A stretch of DNA of 64,000 bases from Bernardetia sp. GTDB taxonomy: Bacteria > Bacteroidota > Bacteroidia > Cytophagales > Bernardetiaceae. The stretch covers positions 13,395 through 77,394 of the forward strand of contig NZ_JAHDIG010000002.1 of the NCBI RefSeq assembly GCF_020630935.1. Reading direction: 5' to 3'. Positions 37,801-46,643 of this stretch are shown one piece after another. Both the position numbers and the translations under genes were made by a program. The notes below the pieces were generated by a model that was not told where the DNA came from, searched no databases, and saw nothing but the letters and a program-made list of their open reading frames with translations. Every line of letters begins with the position of its first letter. Positions within the stretch are counted from its first letter, which is position 1.

Positions 37801-38918
37801 TTGTCTTTAAAAATACTTGTAATATGATTGTTACTCAACGAATAACGCAAGGAAGGGTTAGATTCTAGTCTTTTTATCTGATTTGTCAGAGCGTTTATAA
37901 TCAAAACACCATCTTCTTGCGTGCCTACAAAAATCTCATTTTCAAAACTCTTGAAGGTGGTAACTATTTTCCCAGAAAAAAGATTGCTTGTTGTAGGCTT
38001 TCCAGCTTTATCAATAGTTCTTTTTTCATTTGCTTCCAACACAGTAAATATTTCAGTATCTAAGTCTAAAATATTTATACCACCATCCCGAGTGGCTACC
38101 CATAATTTGTTGGAAAGTGCTGTGTTTTTTGAGTTTGTATTATTTAAAACTTCTAACCCTACAATTTGCTCACTACTTGGTGCGCTAGAACTGCTACCAT
38201 AAATGCTAGGTCTGAAGTGTACGAACTTATTTTCACTTTCTTCAAAACGGTCTAGCCCTCCGTCTGCTGTGGCTACCCAAAGTCGTTTTTGGTAATCTTC
38301 AATGAGGTCAGTAATATGATTTTGTGCAATAGAATTCTGATTTTTTTCATCGTTTCTATAATGGTCAAAGGTTTTTGAAGTTGGATTAAAAAGGTTTAGT
38401 CCACCAACAGAAGTTCCTACCCAAAGCCTCCCTTTAGAGTCTTCTAAGATACAAGTAACTATTCCTGCACTCAGACTAAGAGGGTTTTGCGAATTGTGTG
38501 AAAATGTTTCAAATTCTTCTGTGATAGTATTTAGCCTTGCTAATCCTCCATTTTGTGTACCAATCCAAATAAAATTATCTTCGGTTTGTAGTAGGTAGGT
38601 AATATGATTGTCGGGAAGTGAGGTTTTATTTTTTTGAGGTTTGTAGATTTTGAAACTACTAGCATCGTATCTGTTCAAACCATTTTGTGTACCCATCCAA
38701 ATAAATCCTAAGTTGTCTTGCAGCATGCAAGTTACAGTGTTTTGAGACAAGCCATCTTGTGAAGTAATTTTATCAAAACGCCACTCTAAGATAGGAGTTT
38801 GGGCATATAACCCTGTTGTCTTTTGGTTTTCCAGTACGAATGTATTTTGAAAAACAAAAAAGAGGAGAAAAATAACACGGAGAAAAAACGAAAAATGACT
38901 TTTTATAGAAAATGACAT
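34842..38918 (-). CDS. Two-component-regulator propeller, Y_Y_Y, GAF, SpoIIE serine phosphatase
   Basis: This is the largest protein in the window, 1358 residues. After a hydrophobic signal-like region (about 5-40), regulator-propeller blades run to about 760 (many copies of D-G-x-IWIGT-GLN). A Y_Y_Y domain (about 790-855) and a membrane helix (about 863-884) follow, then a coiled coil and a GAF domain (about 935-1090). The linker IRYALTIQQAMLPE joins the SpoIIE/PP2C domain, with IDCTGHGVPGGFMS, DGMDIAL and TDGFADQPN. In the last motif relatives have QFGG. It shares architecture with the 25388-28702 phosphatase but adds a GAF module. It probably senses an extracellular carbohydrate or related ligand and controls a phosphoprotein. 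Confidence 0.92.
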   Translation of the reverse strand: MSFSIKSHFSFFLRVIFLLFFVFQNTFVLENQKTTGLYAQTPILEWRFDKITSQDGLSQNTVTCMLQDNLGFIWMGTQNGLNRYDASSFKIYKPQKNKTSLPDNHITYLLQTEDNFIWIGTQNGGLARLNTITEEFETFSHNSQNPLSLSAGIVTCILEDSKGRLWVGTSVGGLNLFNPTSKTFDHYRNDEKNQNSIAQNHITDLIEDYQKRLWVATADGGLDRFEESENKFVHFRPSIYGSSSSAPSSEQIVGLEVLNNTNSKNTALSNKLWVATRDGGINILDLDTEIFTVLEANEKRTIDKAGKPTTSNLFSGKIVTTFKSFENEIFVGTQEDGVLIINALTNQIKRLESNPSLRYSLSNNHITSIFKDNQNSIWIGTLAEGVNKFNPIKNKFAHFREEADKTGSLPDSRITSIIKSKNNNLWIGTASGGVAVLLKENIKERIFKTYQHRENDKTTIASDKVSVIYEDHQNQIWIGTSEGLEKFNADKNIFEEVVLYNEKLSQSNKLSVKAIHQDTKNNYWIGLYQQGLLKISPTGETKLFKTEPYNDFSLSNDYVRVIFEDRIGNLWIGTEDGLNLYDNSPNSEKFVRYMHQIENPNSISNDEILSITEDDNGNIWVGTANGLNKFDVKNGIFTTLTEKEGLPNNIIHGVVCDLQNRIWVSTSQGIAELDPYSKTIRSYDISDGLQSNEFISGSSFQEKIIVDGEEKQGFIYFGGINGYNRFNPDSLSYNTDVPKLVFTQFSLFNQPLSPSNKDSYLEKTIPYTNQIELPYDANVFSIEFSVLDFIAPHKTTYSYYLEGFDKEWHTTSRNFVTYTNLASGNYTLKVKGSNSDGIWNDTGIEMSIIVTPPFWRTWWFISLSFFFSLAAVIGGYRIRTYQIQEQKRRLEYQVEERTNELAEKTWELENQTKQLESQNALLEKQSKEIQVAYDNVNTLSEVGQKITSTLDMRQMIETVFQNVSNLMPVDRFGIGVFNEESQRIEFPFFVEEETYFPFHTKSLRDKKRLSVICYENQKEICINDFEKENKNYGTDGIEMELGKTPKSAAYFPLSVEQHAIGILTVQSFQKNAYSEQQLTILRSLAAYTSIALDNARAYKTIETNNRNITDSIRYALTIQQAMLPERELLSSLFEEHFVIFKPLSMVSGDFYWVTKVENRTYAAIIDCTGHGVPGGFMSVIGKTLLDEIVQTQQIKEPAKVLEILDKNTRAVLKQDQTSNDDGMDIALFCIEDSPTDEKIKITFSGAKRPLYYVEDSKIEVIKGDRRSIGGRLRNNPIPFTNNECLVKKGTQIYLTTDGFADQPNTERKKIGSLGLRKFIEHNASNDMEKQRMNLLKLLREHQQESAQVDDISLIGLRV

Positions 38919-39299
38919 AAATTATAATGACTACAAAGTTGGGTTTTATTTTCTTTGTCTTTGAGTTTATCTTTGAAGTGTTGTTTAGTGAAAGATAGAA
39001 AAAAACTCTCATACTACAATAAAAATTTAGATCAATCGCTTTATAGAAAGACTAATTTGTATTATTTGAATAAAAAATCAGAGAATACTCTACAAACTTT
39101 CATTTATTTTGCTTATCTTGAATTAGGTAACATCATTTTTTACTCTAATGATTATCATAGTTATTTACGTAGGTCAGACTTCTAGTCTGATGGGAAAAAT
39201 TAAAAAGACTTTGTTTGAATCAAAAACTTAGTGTTTTACTTTACAAACCAGCCTGTAAAACTCTGATAACATTTTCTAGCTATCTTTCAATTTTTTTAC
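38919..39299. other. Intergenic region between divergent propeller phosphatase and acpH-like genes
   Basis: This 381-bp AT-rich stretch has no convincing gene; short frames across it lack any family signal. A small perfect palindrome TCAGACTTCTAGTCTGA lies at 39174-39190 and a CAGCCTGTAAAA motif at about 39250, both similar to fragments in other intergenic repeats of the window. I see no clear promoter pair. Confidence 0.45.
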
Positions 39300-39899
39300 A
39301 TGAATTTTCTCGCCCATTTTTTCTTATCCAATGAAATAGAAAATATAATTGTTGGTAATTTTTTAGGAGATTTTGTACGAGGAAAGCAATATAAAAACTA
39401 TCCAAATGAAGTAGCTAAAGGTATTTTGCTACATAGGCAGATAGATACCTTTACAGACAAACACCCAGTGGTATTACAAACCAACCAACGTTTGCACAAG
39501 AGTTTTAGAAAATATGCGCCTGTTATTACAGATATTTATTATGACCACTTTCTAGGAGTACATTTTAATAAATATAATTTTGAAAATCAAAGTAAAGATA
39601 GTGAGTTATCTAGTTTTGCAGTATTTATTTATCAAACACTAGAAAAAAATTATGAACTATTACCCTCATTAGCACAACAAGTATTTTTGAGAATGAAAAA
39701 ACAAGATTGGCTCTTTCATTATTCTACGCTATACGGTATGGAACAGTCCTTAAATGGACTCTCAAGAAGAGCAAAATATGCAACACATTTGCACGAAGCA
39801 TTTGACTTTTTGAAACAAAATTATTCGACTATTGAAAATGATTTTTTACTGTTTTTTCCAGATATTATACAATTTGTTCAAGAAAAATTAAATGAATAA
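39300..39899 (+). CDS. acpH: Acyl carrier protein phosphodiesterase-like protein (AcpH/DUF479)
   Basis: The 199-residue protein matches the AcpH family, which removes the 4'-phosphopantetheine arm from holo-ACP. The N-terminus MNFLAHFFLS, GNFLGDFVRGK and LHRQIDTFTDKH are family signatures, with conserved His and Asp residues of the HD-like metal site; DHFLGVHF follows. Length is typical. The stop codon overlaps the first ATG of the next frame by 8 bp, though the downstream kinase more probably starts at 40051. Assignment to the family is firm; true ACP activity in Bacteroidota is less well tested. Confidence 0.88.
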   Translation: MNFLAHFFLSNEIENIIVGNFLGDFVRGKQYKNYPNEVAKGILLHRQIDTFTDKHPVVLQTNQRLHKSFRKYAPVITDIYYDHFLGVHFNKYNFENQSKDSELSSFAVFIYQTLEKNYELLPSLAQQVFLRMKKQDWLFHYSTLYGMEQSLNGLSRRAKYATHLHEAFDFLKQNYSTIENDFLLFFPDIIQFVQEKLNE

Positions 39900-40050
39900 A
39901 TTTGTAAAAATACCATTTTTTAGTAACTGGCATAATAGCTCATTTTACTCCATGTATATGCAATTTTTGATACAATATTTTCCTTGTTATTTGAAACAGA
40001 AGAGAAGAAATATCTCTTTATGGAAAAATGGTGTAAATGGTTTTTTTATT

Positions 40051-42213
40051 ATGAAGTTTATAGTATCACTTATTTTAGTTAGTGGTTTGTATTGGACTGT
40101 GGGTTATTCACAAAATGTAAAAGAGTTAGATAGCCTAATACATGCCTTAGACCTTCGTCAGAATGAAGATAGTATTAAGTTACATCTTTACAATACTATC
40201 GTAATGAAGACTATAAAAAATGATAATGAAACGGCATTTCAATATGCCGAAAAAGGCTATACATTGGCACAAAAGTTTGTACCTACTCGTTTAGTTGCTA
40301 TTGCCTCTTATCATTATGCCAAAGTATTGCAGACAAAAGGAGAACATTTGAAGGCTGCACAAGTCATCGAACATCAAATTTTAGATTTTGTAACACAAAG
40401 AAAAATTACTCCTCCATTTCTATTCCATCAATTAGGTAAAATATATGATGAAACAGGCAATAAGGTAGAGGCTTTGAATAGTTATTTGAGAGCTTTCGAA
40501 GTTTGGCGAAGTTATGAACAGCCTTTACTTACCAAAGAAGATTTTTATGAAAGTATAGGAAATCTATATTTAGAGAGTAATCAATACAAGGAAGCCCAAT
40601 ATTACTATTCAGAACTCTTGAAATGGGCGAGTAAAACTGAAGGTGAGAATAAAAAAACACAAGCTACAGCAGCTCACGGTTTAGCCAAAGTATTTATTGC
40701 TAAAAAGGATTATAAAAATGCTTTAAATTACCTCCAAAAGTCGGAAGAATTTTGTGTAGGAAAGTCAAAAAAGAAATGTTTGTTGGCTACCTACGACTTA
40801 TATTCTGAACTTTATTTTACACAATTTGAATACAACCTTGCCAAAGAATATGCTTTTGAAGCATTACAAATTGCTGAAGTATTAGGAGAGAAGCAGCAAG
40901 CTATTTTGTTATCTATCCGTTTAGGAGATATTTATAGTGCAGAAGGCTCTTATGATAAAGCAGAGTTGTTTTTAAAACGTGCAGAAACCACTGCTCTGTC
41001 GCTAAACAACAATCTACTGTACAAACAAGTCTATTTTTCTTTTGCCAACCTGTATGAAAAGAACCAAAAAGCAAAGATGGCTTTAAATTATTATAGGAAA
41101 TACTTGGCTTATAAGGATTCGGTAAACAATGAACTCTCTATTCGAAAAATCAATAGCCTTCAAATGCAATTCGAACAAGAAAGGCATCGACAGGAGATTG
41201 ATATGTTGGAGATGAACCAGCGAGAAAAACAATTACAACAACAAGCAGAGGTAGAAAAGGCACAAATGTTTAATATTGTGGGCTTAATAGCTGTCATTAC
41301 CTTAGGAATAATTGCATTTCTTATCTACAACCGTTATCGTTATGGAGAACGCACACAGAAAATCCTTAAACAACAGAGTGATTCCATTCAAAAACAAAAT
41401 CAAAAGTTACAGTCTATAAATCAGCAACTTACAGAGTCAAGAAATGAACTCAATGCCATTAATAAGACAAAAGACCGTTTTTTTTCTATCGTAGCTCACG
41501 ACCTCAAAGGTCCTCTAAATTCTTTGAAGGGATATTCTCATCTTATTGCTACTTTCGGAGAAAAACTTCCAAAAGAGGAAATAATAAGTATGGCTGCTGA
41601 CCAAGAACGCACACTAGACAATCTATACAAATTTTTAGAAGACCTACTCTCTTGGTCAAGAATACAGATGAAAGCTGTTGAAATCAAGCCTAAAAATGTA
41701 GAGGTAAAGGAAATAGTAGATAAAATGTGTGATATATTGATACCTCAAATAGAAGAAAAACAGATAGATGCAAGATGTATTAATATAGAGGAAAAGGTAG
41801 TATTTGCCGATGAAAATGCTGTTTTTACAATATTGAGAAATTTGGTTTCAAATGCAATAAAATTTACACCAAGAGAAGGTAAAATAAGAGTAGAGGCAGA
41901 GTGGCAGGATAAAAAGAACTTTGTAAAAATATCGGTTAGCGATACAGGGGTTGGTATGCCTCAAGAAGTAGCTAAAAAGCTATTCAAATTAGATAATAAA
42001 TACTCTACAAAAGGAACAGAGGGCGAAAAAGGAACAGGATTAGGACTAATTATTTGTAAAGAATTTGTAGAGCAAAACAAAGGCGAAATAGGTGTAGAAA
42101 CTAAAGAAGGAGAAGGCACAACATTTTGGTTTACGCTCCCTTCAAAAAACACCTCTCTTGATTCAACAGACATACAAGAAGAAGAAATTTCTACTCTACA
42201 AACATCTAACTAA
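40051..42213 (+). CDS. TPR-containing membrane sensor histidine kinase
   Basis: From the ATG at 40051 the protein has 720 residues, starting with a signal peptide ([14 protein letters not shown], ending near YSQ). An upstream in-frame ATG at 39892 overlaps acpH and would place 53 extra residues before the signal, so I reject it. TPR-like helices fill about 30-360. A membrane helix ([18 protein letters not shown]) lies near 405-425, then a coiled coil, HisKA with [20 protein letters not shown], and HATPase with DTGVGMPQE and [12 protein letters not shown]. This is the same TPR-TM layout as the phosphatase at 18767-20854, but with a kinase output. No response regulator lies next to it. Confidence 0.92.
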   Translation: MKFIVSLILVSGLYWTVGYSQNVKELDSLIHALDLRQNEDSIKLHLYNTIVMKTIKNDNETAFQYAEKGYTLAQKFVPTRLVAIASYHYAKVLQTKGEHLKAAQVIEHQILDFVTQRKITPPFLFHQLGKIYDETGNKVEALNSYLRAFEVWRSYEQPLLTKEDFYESIGNLYLESNQYKEAQYYYSELLKWASKTEGENKKTQATAAHGLAKVFIAKKDYKNALNYLQKSEEFCVGKSKKKCLLATYDLYSELYFTQFEYNLAKEYAFEALQIAEVLGEKQQAILLSIRLGDIYSAEGSYDKAELFLKRAETTALSLNNNLLYKQVYFSFANLYEKNQKAKMALNYYRKYLAYKDSVNNELSIRKINSLQMQFEQERHRQEIDMLEMNQREKQLQQQAEVEKAQMFNIVGLIAVITLGIIAFLIYNRYRYGERTQKILKQQSDSIQKQNQKLQSINQQLTESRNELNAINKTKDRFFSIVAHDLKGPLNSLKGYSHLIATFGEKLPKEEIISMAADQERTLDNLYKFLEDLLSWSRIQMKAVEIKPKNVEVKEIVDKMCDILIPQIEEKQIDARCINIEEKVVFADENAVFTILRNLVSNAIKFTPREGKIRVEAEWQDKKNFVKISVSDTGVGMPQEVAKKLFKLDNKYSTKGTEGEKGTGLGLIICKEFVEQNKGEIGVETKEGEGTTFWFTLPSKNTSLDSTDIQEEEISTLQTSN

Positions 42214-42288
42214 AGGAACTTTTATTTCGATTTCAGCCTTATCTATCATTTTAAAGTAGATAAAACTTTTCTATACACAACAATCTTT

Positions 42289-43653
42289 ATGCTATTAGAA
42301 ATCACAACTACCCACACTCCTGCAACGGACTTGGGTTTTTTGCTCCATAAACATCCAGATAATATTCAAGAAAAGAAATTAGCTGTTGGAAAAGCTCATA
42401 TTTTTTATTCAGAAGCGAATCAAAATCGTTGTACAGCTTGTCTTCTGCTAGACATTAATCCGATTGAGGTAATAAAGAATAAGAAAGGAATGCGTCATTT
42501 TTTGAAGGAAAATTATGTAAATGACCGAACCTATACGAGTAACTCTTTTATGAGTACAGCTATTGTAAAATCCTTTGGCTCTGCTATCAATGGAACGTGT
42601 CATACTCGTCCAGAACTGCCTTCTACAAAAATGCCTTTTGAGGTAAGACTTCACGCTGTCAATGTAGAAAATGAAGAACAACTAGAAAAACTTTTTAAGC
42701 CTTTAGGTTATGAAATTGAATATGAAAGGTATGATTTGGATAGTCAATTTACAGAGTGGGGAACAAGCAAAACACTTACACTTTCTCTTAAAAAAACAAC
42801 GACTTTGCAAGAATTGCTCTCACAACTCTATGTCTTTATTTTGGTTTTGGATAATCAACGTCATTATTGGATTGCAGAAGGAGAAATTGACCTATTAAAA
42901 AGACGTGGAAAAGGTTGGTTAGATACACACCCAGAAAAAGAGTGGATTGTAAAACGTTTTTTAAAATATATTCCAGAACTGACTTATTCTGCTAAACTTA
43001 ATCTTTTGCAAGACGAAGAAGATGTAAATACAATTCAAAAAAAAGAAAAAGAGCCTAATCTTCATCAAAAAAGACTGCTCAAAGCCTTTCAACTTCTAAA
43101 AAAGAGCGATGCTAAGAGTGTATTGGATGTAGGATGTGGAGAGGGAAAGTTGTTGAAATTACTTTTGAAAGATTCACAGTTTCAAAAAATTGGAGGAACA
43201 GATGTAGCCTTTTCAGAACTTCAAAAAGCTAATGAAAAATTGTATTTAGACACGGCTTCACCTTATATTAAGGAAAAAATAACATTGTTTCAAAGCTCAG
43301 TTACATATCAAGATGAGCGATTTTTAGATTACGATGCGATTGCGCTTGTTGAGGTTATAGAACATATTGATGAGGAACGTTTGGAAGTATTTGAGAAAAA
43401 TATTTTTGGCTATGCTCGTCCCAAAACAGTAGTTCTTTCTACTCCAAATTCGGAATATAATGTTCTTTTTGAAAAACTCTATGCCGATGAGTTTAGACAC
43501 GACGACCATCGCTTTGAATGGTCAAGAGAAGAGTTTAAAAACTGGTGTCAGAAAATTTCAAAAAACTATGGCTATGATTTTGAAATTTTTCCTGTGGGAG
43601 AAGAAATAGAAAACGTAGGCGCACCTTCTCAAACCGTACTTTTCAAGTTGTAG
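42289..43653 (+). CDS. hen1: Hen1 3'-terminal RNA ribose 2'-O-methyltransferase
   Basis: Bacterial Hen1 methylates the 2'-OH of the 3'-terminal nucleotide at an RNA break before Pnkp seals it, protecting the repaired site from re-cleavage. The 454-residue protein has the N-terminal Hen1-specific domain (about 1-245), which in other bacteria activates the Pnkp ligase, and a C-terminal methyltransferase domain. The SAM loop is VLDVGCGEGKLL near 279-290; metal-binding residues lie in EVIEH (355-359) and the His residues of FRHDDHRFEW (404, 407). Length and motifs match the intact bacterial family. It precedes pnkp on the same strand, in the usual order, with 127 bp between the genes containing hairpins. 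Confidence 0.95.
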   Translation: MLLEITTTHTPATDLGFLLHKHPDNIQEKKLAVGKAHIFYSEANQNRCTACLLLDINPIEVIKNKKGMRHFLKENYVNDRTYTSNSFMSTAIVKSFGSAINGTCHTRPELPSTKMPFEVRLHAVNVENEEQLEKLFKPLGYEIEYERYDLDSQFTEWGTSKTLTLSLKKTTTLQELLSQLYVFILVLDNQRHYWIAEGEIDLLKRRGKGWLDTHPEKEWIVKRFLKYIPELTYSAKLNLLQDEEDVNTIQKKEKEPNLHQKRLLKAFQLLKKSDAKSVLDVGCGEGKLLKLLLKDSQFQKIGGTDVAFSELQKANEKLYLDTASPYIKEKITLFQSSVTYQDERFLDYDAIALVEVIEHIDEERLEVFEKNIFGYARPKTVVLSTPNSEYNVLFEKLYADEFRHDDHRFEWSREEFKNWCQKISKNYGYDFEIFPVGEEIENVGAPSQTVLFKL

Positions 43654-43655
43654 TA

Positions 43656-43702
43656 CACACTTTAATGTGTGAGGCTTGCAGTTTGCTCGTGAAACATGAG
43701 CA
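43656..43702 (+). repeat. Two small hairpins in the hen1-pnkp gap
   Basis: ACACACTTTAATGTGT forms a 5-bp stem (43656-43671) directly after the hen1 stop codon, and TGCTCGTGAAACATGAGCA forms a second hairpin with one bulge (43684-43702). No T-tract follows. They may attenuate, stabilise or process the transcript between the two repair genes, or be a repeat remnant. Confidence 0.4.
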
Positions 43703-43780
43703 ACAATAAAGCTCATTAATTTTCATTGAATAAGAAACTACCATTGCTTGTCTTCTAACGAGCAATTCATAAACATAAAA

Positions 43781-46408
43781 ATGAATAAAGAATCAAAAAA
43801 TACACTCAAAATTCCAGAAATTGCTTTGGTAATGCTCATTGGAGCAAGTAGTTCTGGAAAATCTACCTTTGCTAAAAAGCATTTTTTACCTACTGAAGTT
43901 ATTTCTTCCGACAACTGCAGAGCCTTGATTTCAGATGACGAAAATAATCTCTCTGTTACAAAAGAAGCCTTTGAAGTAGTTCATTTTTTAGCAAAAAAAC
44001 GCTTGGAACTTGGAAAATTGGTCGTTATTGATGCGCTTAACATTCGTAAAGATGACCGTGCAAAACTTGTCCAGTTGGCAAAAGATAATTATGCGCTTGC
44101 TGTGGCTGTGGTGTTGGATAATCCTATCAAAGTCTTATTAGAAAGACACGAAAATCGAAATGATAGAAACTTTCCTAAAAGTGTTATTGACAAACAATAC
44201 AACGACTATAAACAATCTCTAAAATCACTCAAATTTGAAGGTTTTAGTTATATCCATCGTATTAATCCAAGAGAAGAATATACATTTCTAAGACAAAAAC
44301 TTTGGAACAATAAAAAAGAAGAAATAGGAGCTTTTGACATCATTGGAGATGTTCATGGTTGTTTTGATGAGCTTACAGAGCTTCTTGAAAAACTTGGTTA
44401 TGACATCAAAAAAATGGAAAACAATACTTTTGAAAAAGGAACGTATAAAGTCAGCCATCCAGAAAATAGAAGAGTTATTTTCTTAGGAGATTTGACAGAC
44501 AGAGGAAGCAAATCACCAAAAGTTTTGCGCCTTGTGATGGATATGGTAGCTGATGGGAAGGCATTTTGCGTTTGTGGAAATCACGACGATAAACTTAAAA
44601 AGTATTTATTAGGAAAAAATGTAAATCTCAATCACGGATTAGAAAAAACAGTCTTGCAACTAGACGAAATTGATGAAGAACAAAGAGATAATTTTAAAAA
44701 TGAAGTCAAATCTTTTCTTTCTTCTCTGATTGCTCACTATGTTTTGGATGATGGGAAACTGGTAGTGGTTCACGCTGGACTGCCAGAAAACATGCACGGT
44801 CGTGCTTCGGCTTCGGTGCGTGCATTTTGTTTGTTTGGAGAAACAACTGGAGAAATTGACGAATTTGGTTTGCCTGTACGTTATAACTGGGCTAAGAATT
44901 ATCGTGGTGATGCGATGGTGGTGTATGGACATACGCCAGTTCCTAAAGCTGAATGGCTTAATGGTACAATCAACATCGATACAGGCTGCGTTTTTGGGGG
45001 GGAAATGACAGCTTTGCGCTACCCAGAACAAGAATTGATAAGTGTAGAGAGCAAAAAAGTTTATGAAAACCCTGCCAAGCCTTTAGAACTAGAACTAAGC
45101 GAGCTAAATGGGAATATAAGTGCTAAAAACATTGAGAGTCAACTTTCCATTCAACAACAACAAGATGATACCCTCAATATTGAATCTATTTTAGGAAAAT
45201 ACATTGTTCAGACCAAAGACTTTGGAAAAGTAATTATCAGAGAAGAAAATTCGGCTGCTGCCTTAGAGGTAATGAGCCGTTTTGCAGCTAATCCAAAGTG
45301 GCTTATTCATTTACCACCTACAATGTCACCACCAGAAGCAAGCAAGGAGGAAAGTTTTTTAGAACACCCTATCGAAGTTTTCAATTATTATCACAAAAGA
45401 GGAATTCGAAAAGTGGTTTGTCAAGAAAAACACATGGGTTCTCGTGCTTTAGCAATTATCTGTAAAGATGAAAATATAGCCATTTCTCGTTTTGGGCTTT
45501 CAAAGCCAGCAAAAGGAATTATTTATACACGAACAGGAAGACATTTTTTCAATGAATCAGAACACGAAAATGCTTTTTTGACAGAGATTCATAAAGCACT
45601 TACAAAATCTAATTTTTGGGAAAAACATGGTACAGAATGGGTTTGCCTAGATGGCGAACTGCTGCCGTGGAGTGCGAAGGCAAAAGAACTCATTATTCGT
45701 CAGTATGCAGCTGTGGGAAGTGCTGCCAGTTTGGGAATCAGTGGAGCATTGGAGGCTTTGGAGAAGGCAAAAAAGCGAGGCTTGGAAGTGGAAAACATTG
45801 AAAGTACGTTCCAAAATCGTCAAACTCAAATTCAGAAATATATTCAGTCTTATAGAAATTATTGTAGAAAAACGAATGGCATTGAAGGACTTGTCTTTGC
45901 ACCCTTTCATATTTTGGCAACGGAAAATGCCACTTATTTCGATAAATCGCACAATTGGCATTTGAATGAAATTGATACATTTTGTAAACAAAACTCTACT
46001 TATCTTCAAGTTACAAATCACTTGTTTGTGGATTTGGATAACGAAGAGGAAAAACAAAAAGCGATAGATTGGTGGCTTTCTATGACTAAAAAAGGAGGAG
46101 AGGGAATGGTCGTAAAGCCAATAAATTATCTCAACAGGCACAAGGGGAAACTAATTCAGCCAGCCATGAAATGCAGAGGAAGTGAGTATTTGAGAATTAT
46201 CTACGGTGCAGAATACGACACGCCAGAAAATTTAGAAAAACTCAAAAATCGTTTTGTAAAGAAAAAGCGAGAGCTTGCCATAGATGAGCTTTCATTAGGA
46301 ATAGAATCTTTAGAACGATTCATTAGAAAAGAACCATTGAGAAATATTCATCAATGCGTTTTTGGAGTTTTGGCATTAGAAAGTGAAGGTGTTGACCCTC
46401 GTTTATAA
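43781..46408 (+). CDS. pnkp: Polynucleotide kinase-phosphatase-ligase (Pnkp)
   Basis: Pnkp heals and seals broken RNA: it phosphorylates 5'-OH ends, removes 2',3'-phosphates and ligates. From the ATG at 43781 the protein has 875 residues; a TTG at 43748 is a weaker start. The kinase domain has P-loop GASSSGKST at 21-29. The binuclear metallophosphatase has GDVHG (189-193), GDLTDRG (236-242), GNHD (266-269), VVHAG and GHTPVPK. The adenylyltransferase/ligase domain has CQEKHMGSR with the predicted AMP-accepting Lys at about 550. All three modules look intact. Known Pnkp ligates only when Hen1 is present, and the Hen1 gene is directly upstream. A strong terminator follows the stop. Confidence 0.95.
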   Translation: MNKESKNTLKIPEIALVMLIGASSSGKSTFAKKHFLPTEVISSDNCRALISDDENNLSVTKEAFEVVHFLAKKRLELGKLVVIDALNIRKDDRAKLVQLAKDNYALAVAVVLDNPIKVLLERHENRNDRNFPKSVIDKQYNDYKQSLKSLKFEGFSYIHRINPREEYTFLRQKLWNNKKEEIGAFDIIGDVHGCFDELTELLEKLGYDIKKMENNTFEKGTYKVSHPENRRVIFLGDLTDRGSKSPKVLRLVMDMVADGKAFCVCGNHDDKLKKYLLGKNVNLNHGLEKTVLQLDEIDEEQRDNFKNEVKSFLSSLIAHYVLDDGKLVVVHAGLPENMHGRASASVRAFCLFGETTGEIDEFGLPVRYNWAKNYRGDAMVVYGHTPVPKAEWLNGTINIDTGCVFGGEMTALRYPEQELISVESKKVYENPAKPLELELSELNGNISAKNIESQLSIQQQQDDTLNIESILGKYIVQTKDFGKVIIREENSAAALEVMSRFAANPKWLIHLPPTMSPPEASKEESFLEHPIEVFNYYHKRGIRKVVCQEKHMGSRALAIICKDENIAISRFGLSKPAKGIIYTRTGRHFFNESEHENAFLTEIHKALTKSNFWEKHGTEWVCLDGELLPWSAKAKELIIRQYAAVGSAASLGISGALEALEKAKKRGLEVENIESTFQNRQTQIQKYIQSYRNYCRKTNGIEGLVFAPFHILATENATYFDKSHNWHLNEIDTFCKQNSTYLQVTNHLFVDLDNEEEKQKAIDWWLSMTKKGGEGMVVKPINYLNRHKGKLIQPAMKCRGSEYLRIIYGAEYDTPENLEKLKNRFVKKKRELAIDELSLGIESLERFIRKEPLRNIHQCVFGVLALESEGVDPRL

Positions 46409-46424
46409 CATAAATTTAAAAGAA

Positions 46425-46459
46425 AAAACCGTCTTTTGTGTTCAACAGAAGACGGTTTT
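46425..46459 (+). terminator. Terminator downstream of pnkp
   Basis: AAAACCGTCTTTTGTG pairs with CAGAAGACGGTTTT in a stable GC-containing hairpin 17 bp after the pnkp stop codon, preceded and followed by A and T runs. It should end the hen1-pnkp transcript and could also stop the convergent regulator transcript. Confidence 0.8.
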
Positions 46460-46464
46460 AAGTT

Positions 46465-46618
46465 ATTAAGTAATTGATGAGTGCAATTTGTTTCGTAACA
46501 ACTATTGTCAAGGTCTGATTTTTCTTCGAAAAAGACCATTGACAAAGTTGAAACTAGCTTTTTAGAAAATTGCACTAACATTTAAAAGTAACAAAATTGT
46601 AAGGCATAATTACTTAAT
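46465..46618. repeat. Long imperfect palindromic element, copy B
   Basis: ATTAAGTAATT at the left and AATTACTTAAT at the right are exact reverse complements. Next inward, AGTGCAATTT and AAATTGCACT form a second stem, then CTATTGTCAAGGTCT with AGACCATTGACAAAG. The same inner segments occur in copy A at 22857-23007. The element sits between the pnkp terminator and the 3' end of the minus-strand regulator gene. It is non-coding; origin as a miniature element or REP-like sequence is open. Confidence 0.75.
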
Positions 46619-46643
46619 TCTCCATTTTCAACTGTCCATTAAA

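Noticed and set aside
39892-40050. Upstream start of the TPR kinase overlapping acpH
   Set aside because: It adds 53 residues before an obvious signal peptide that begins at ATG 40051.
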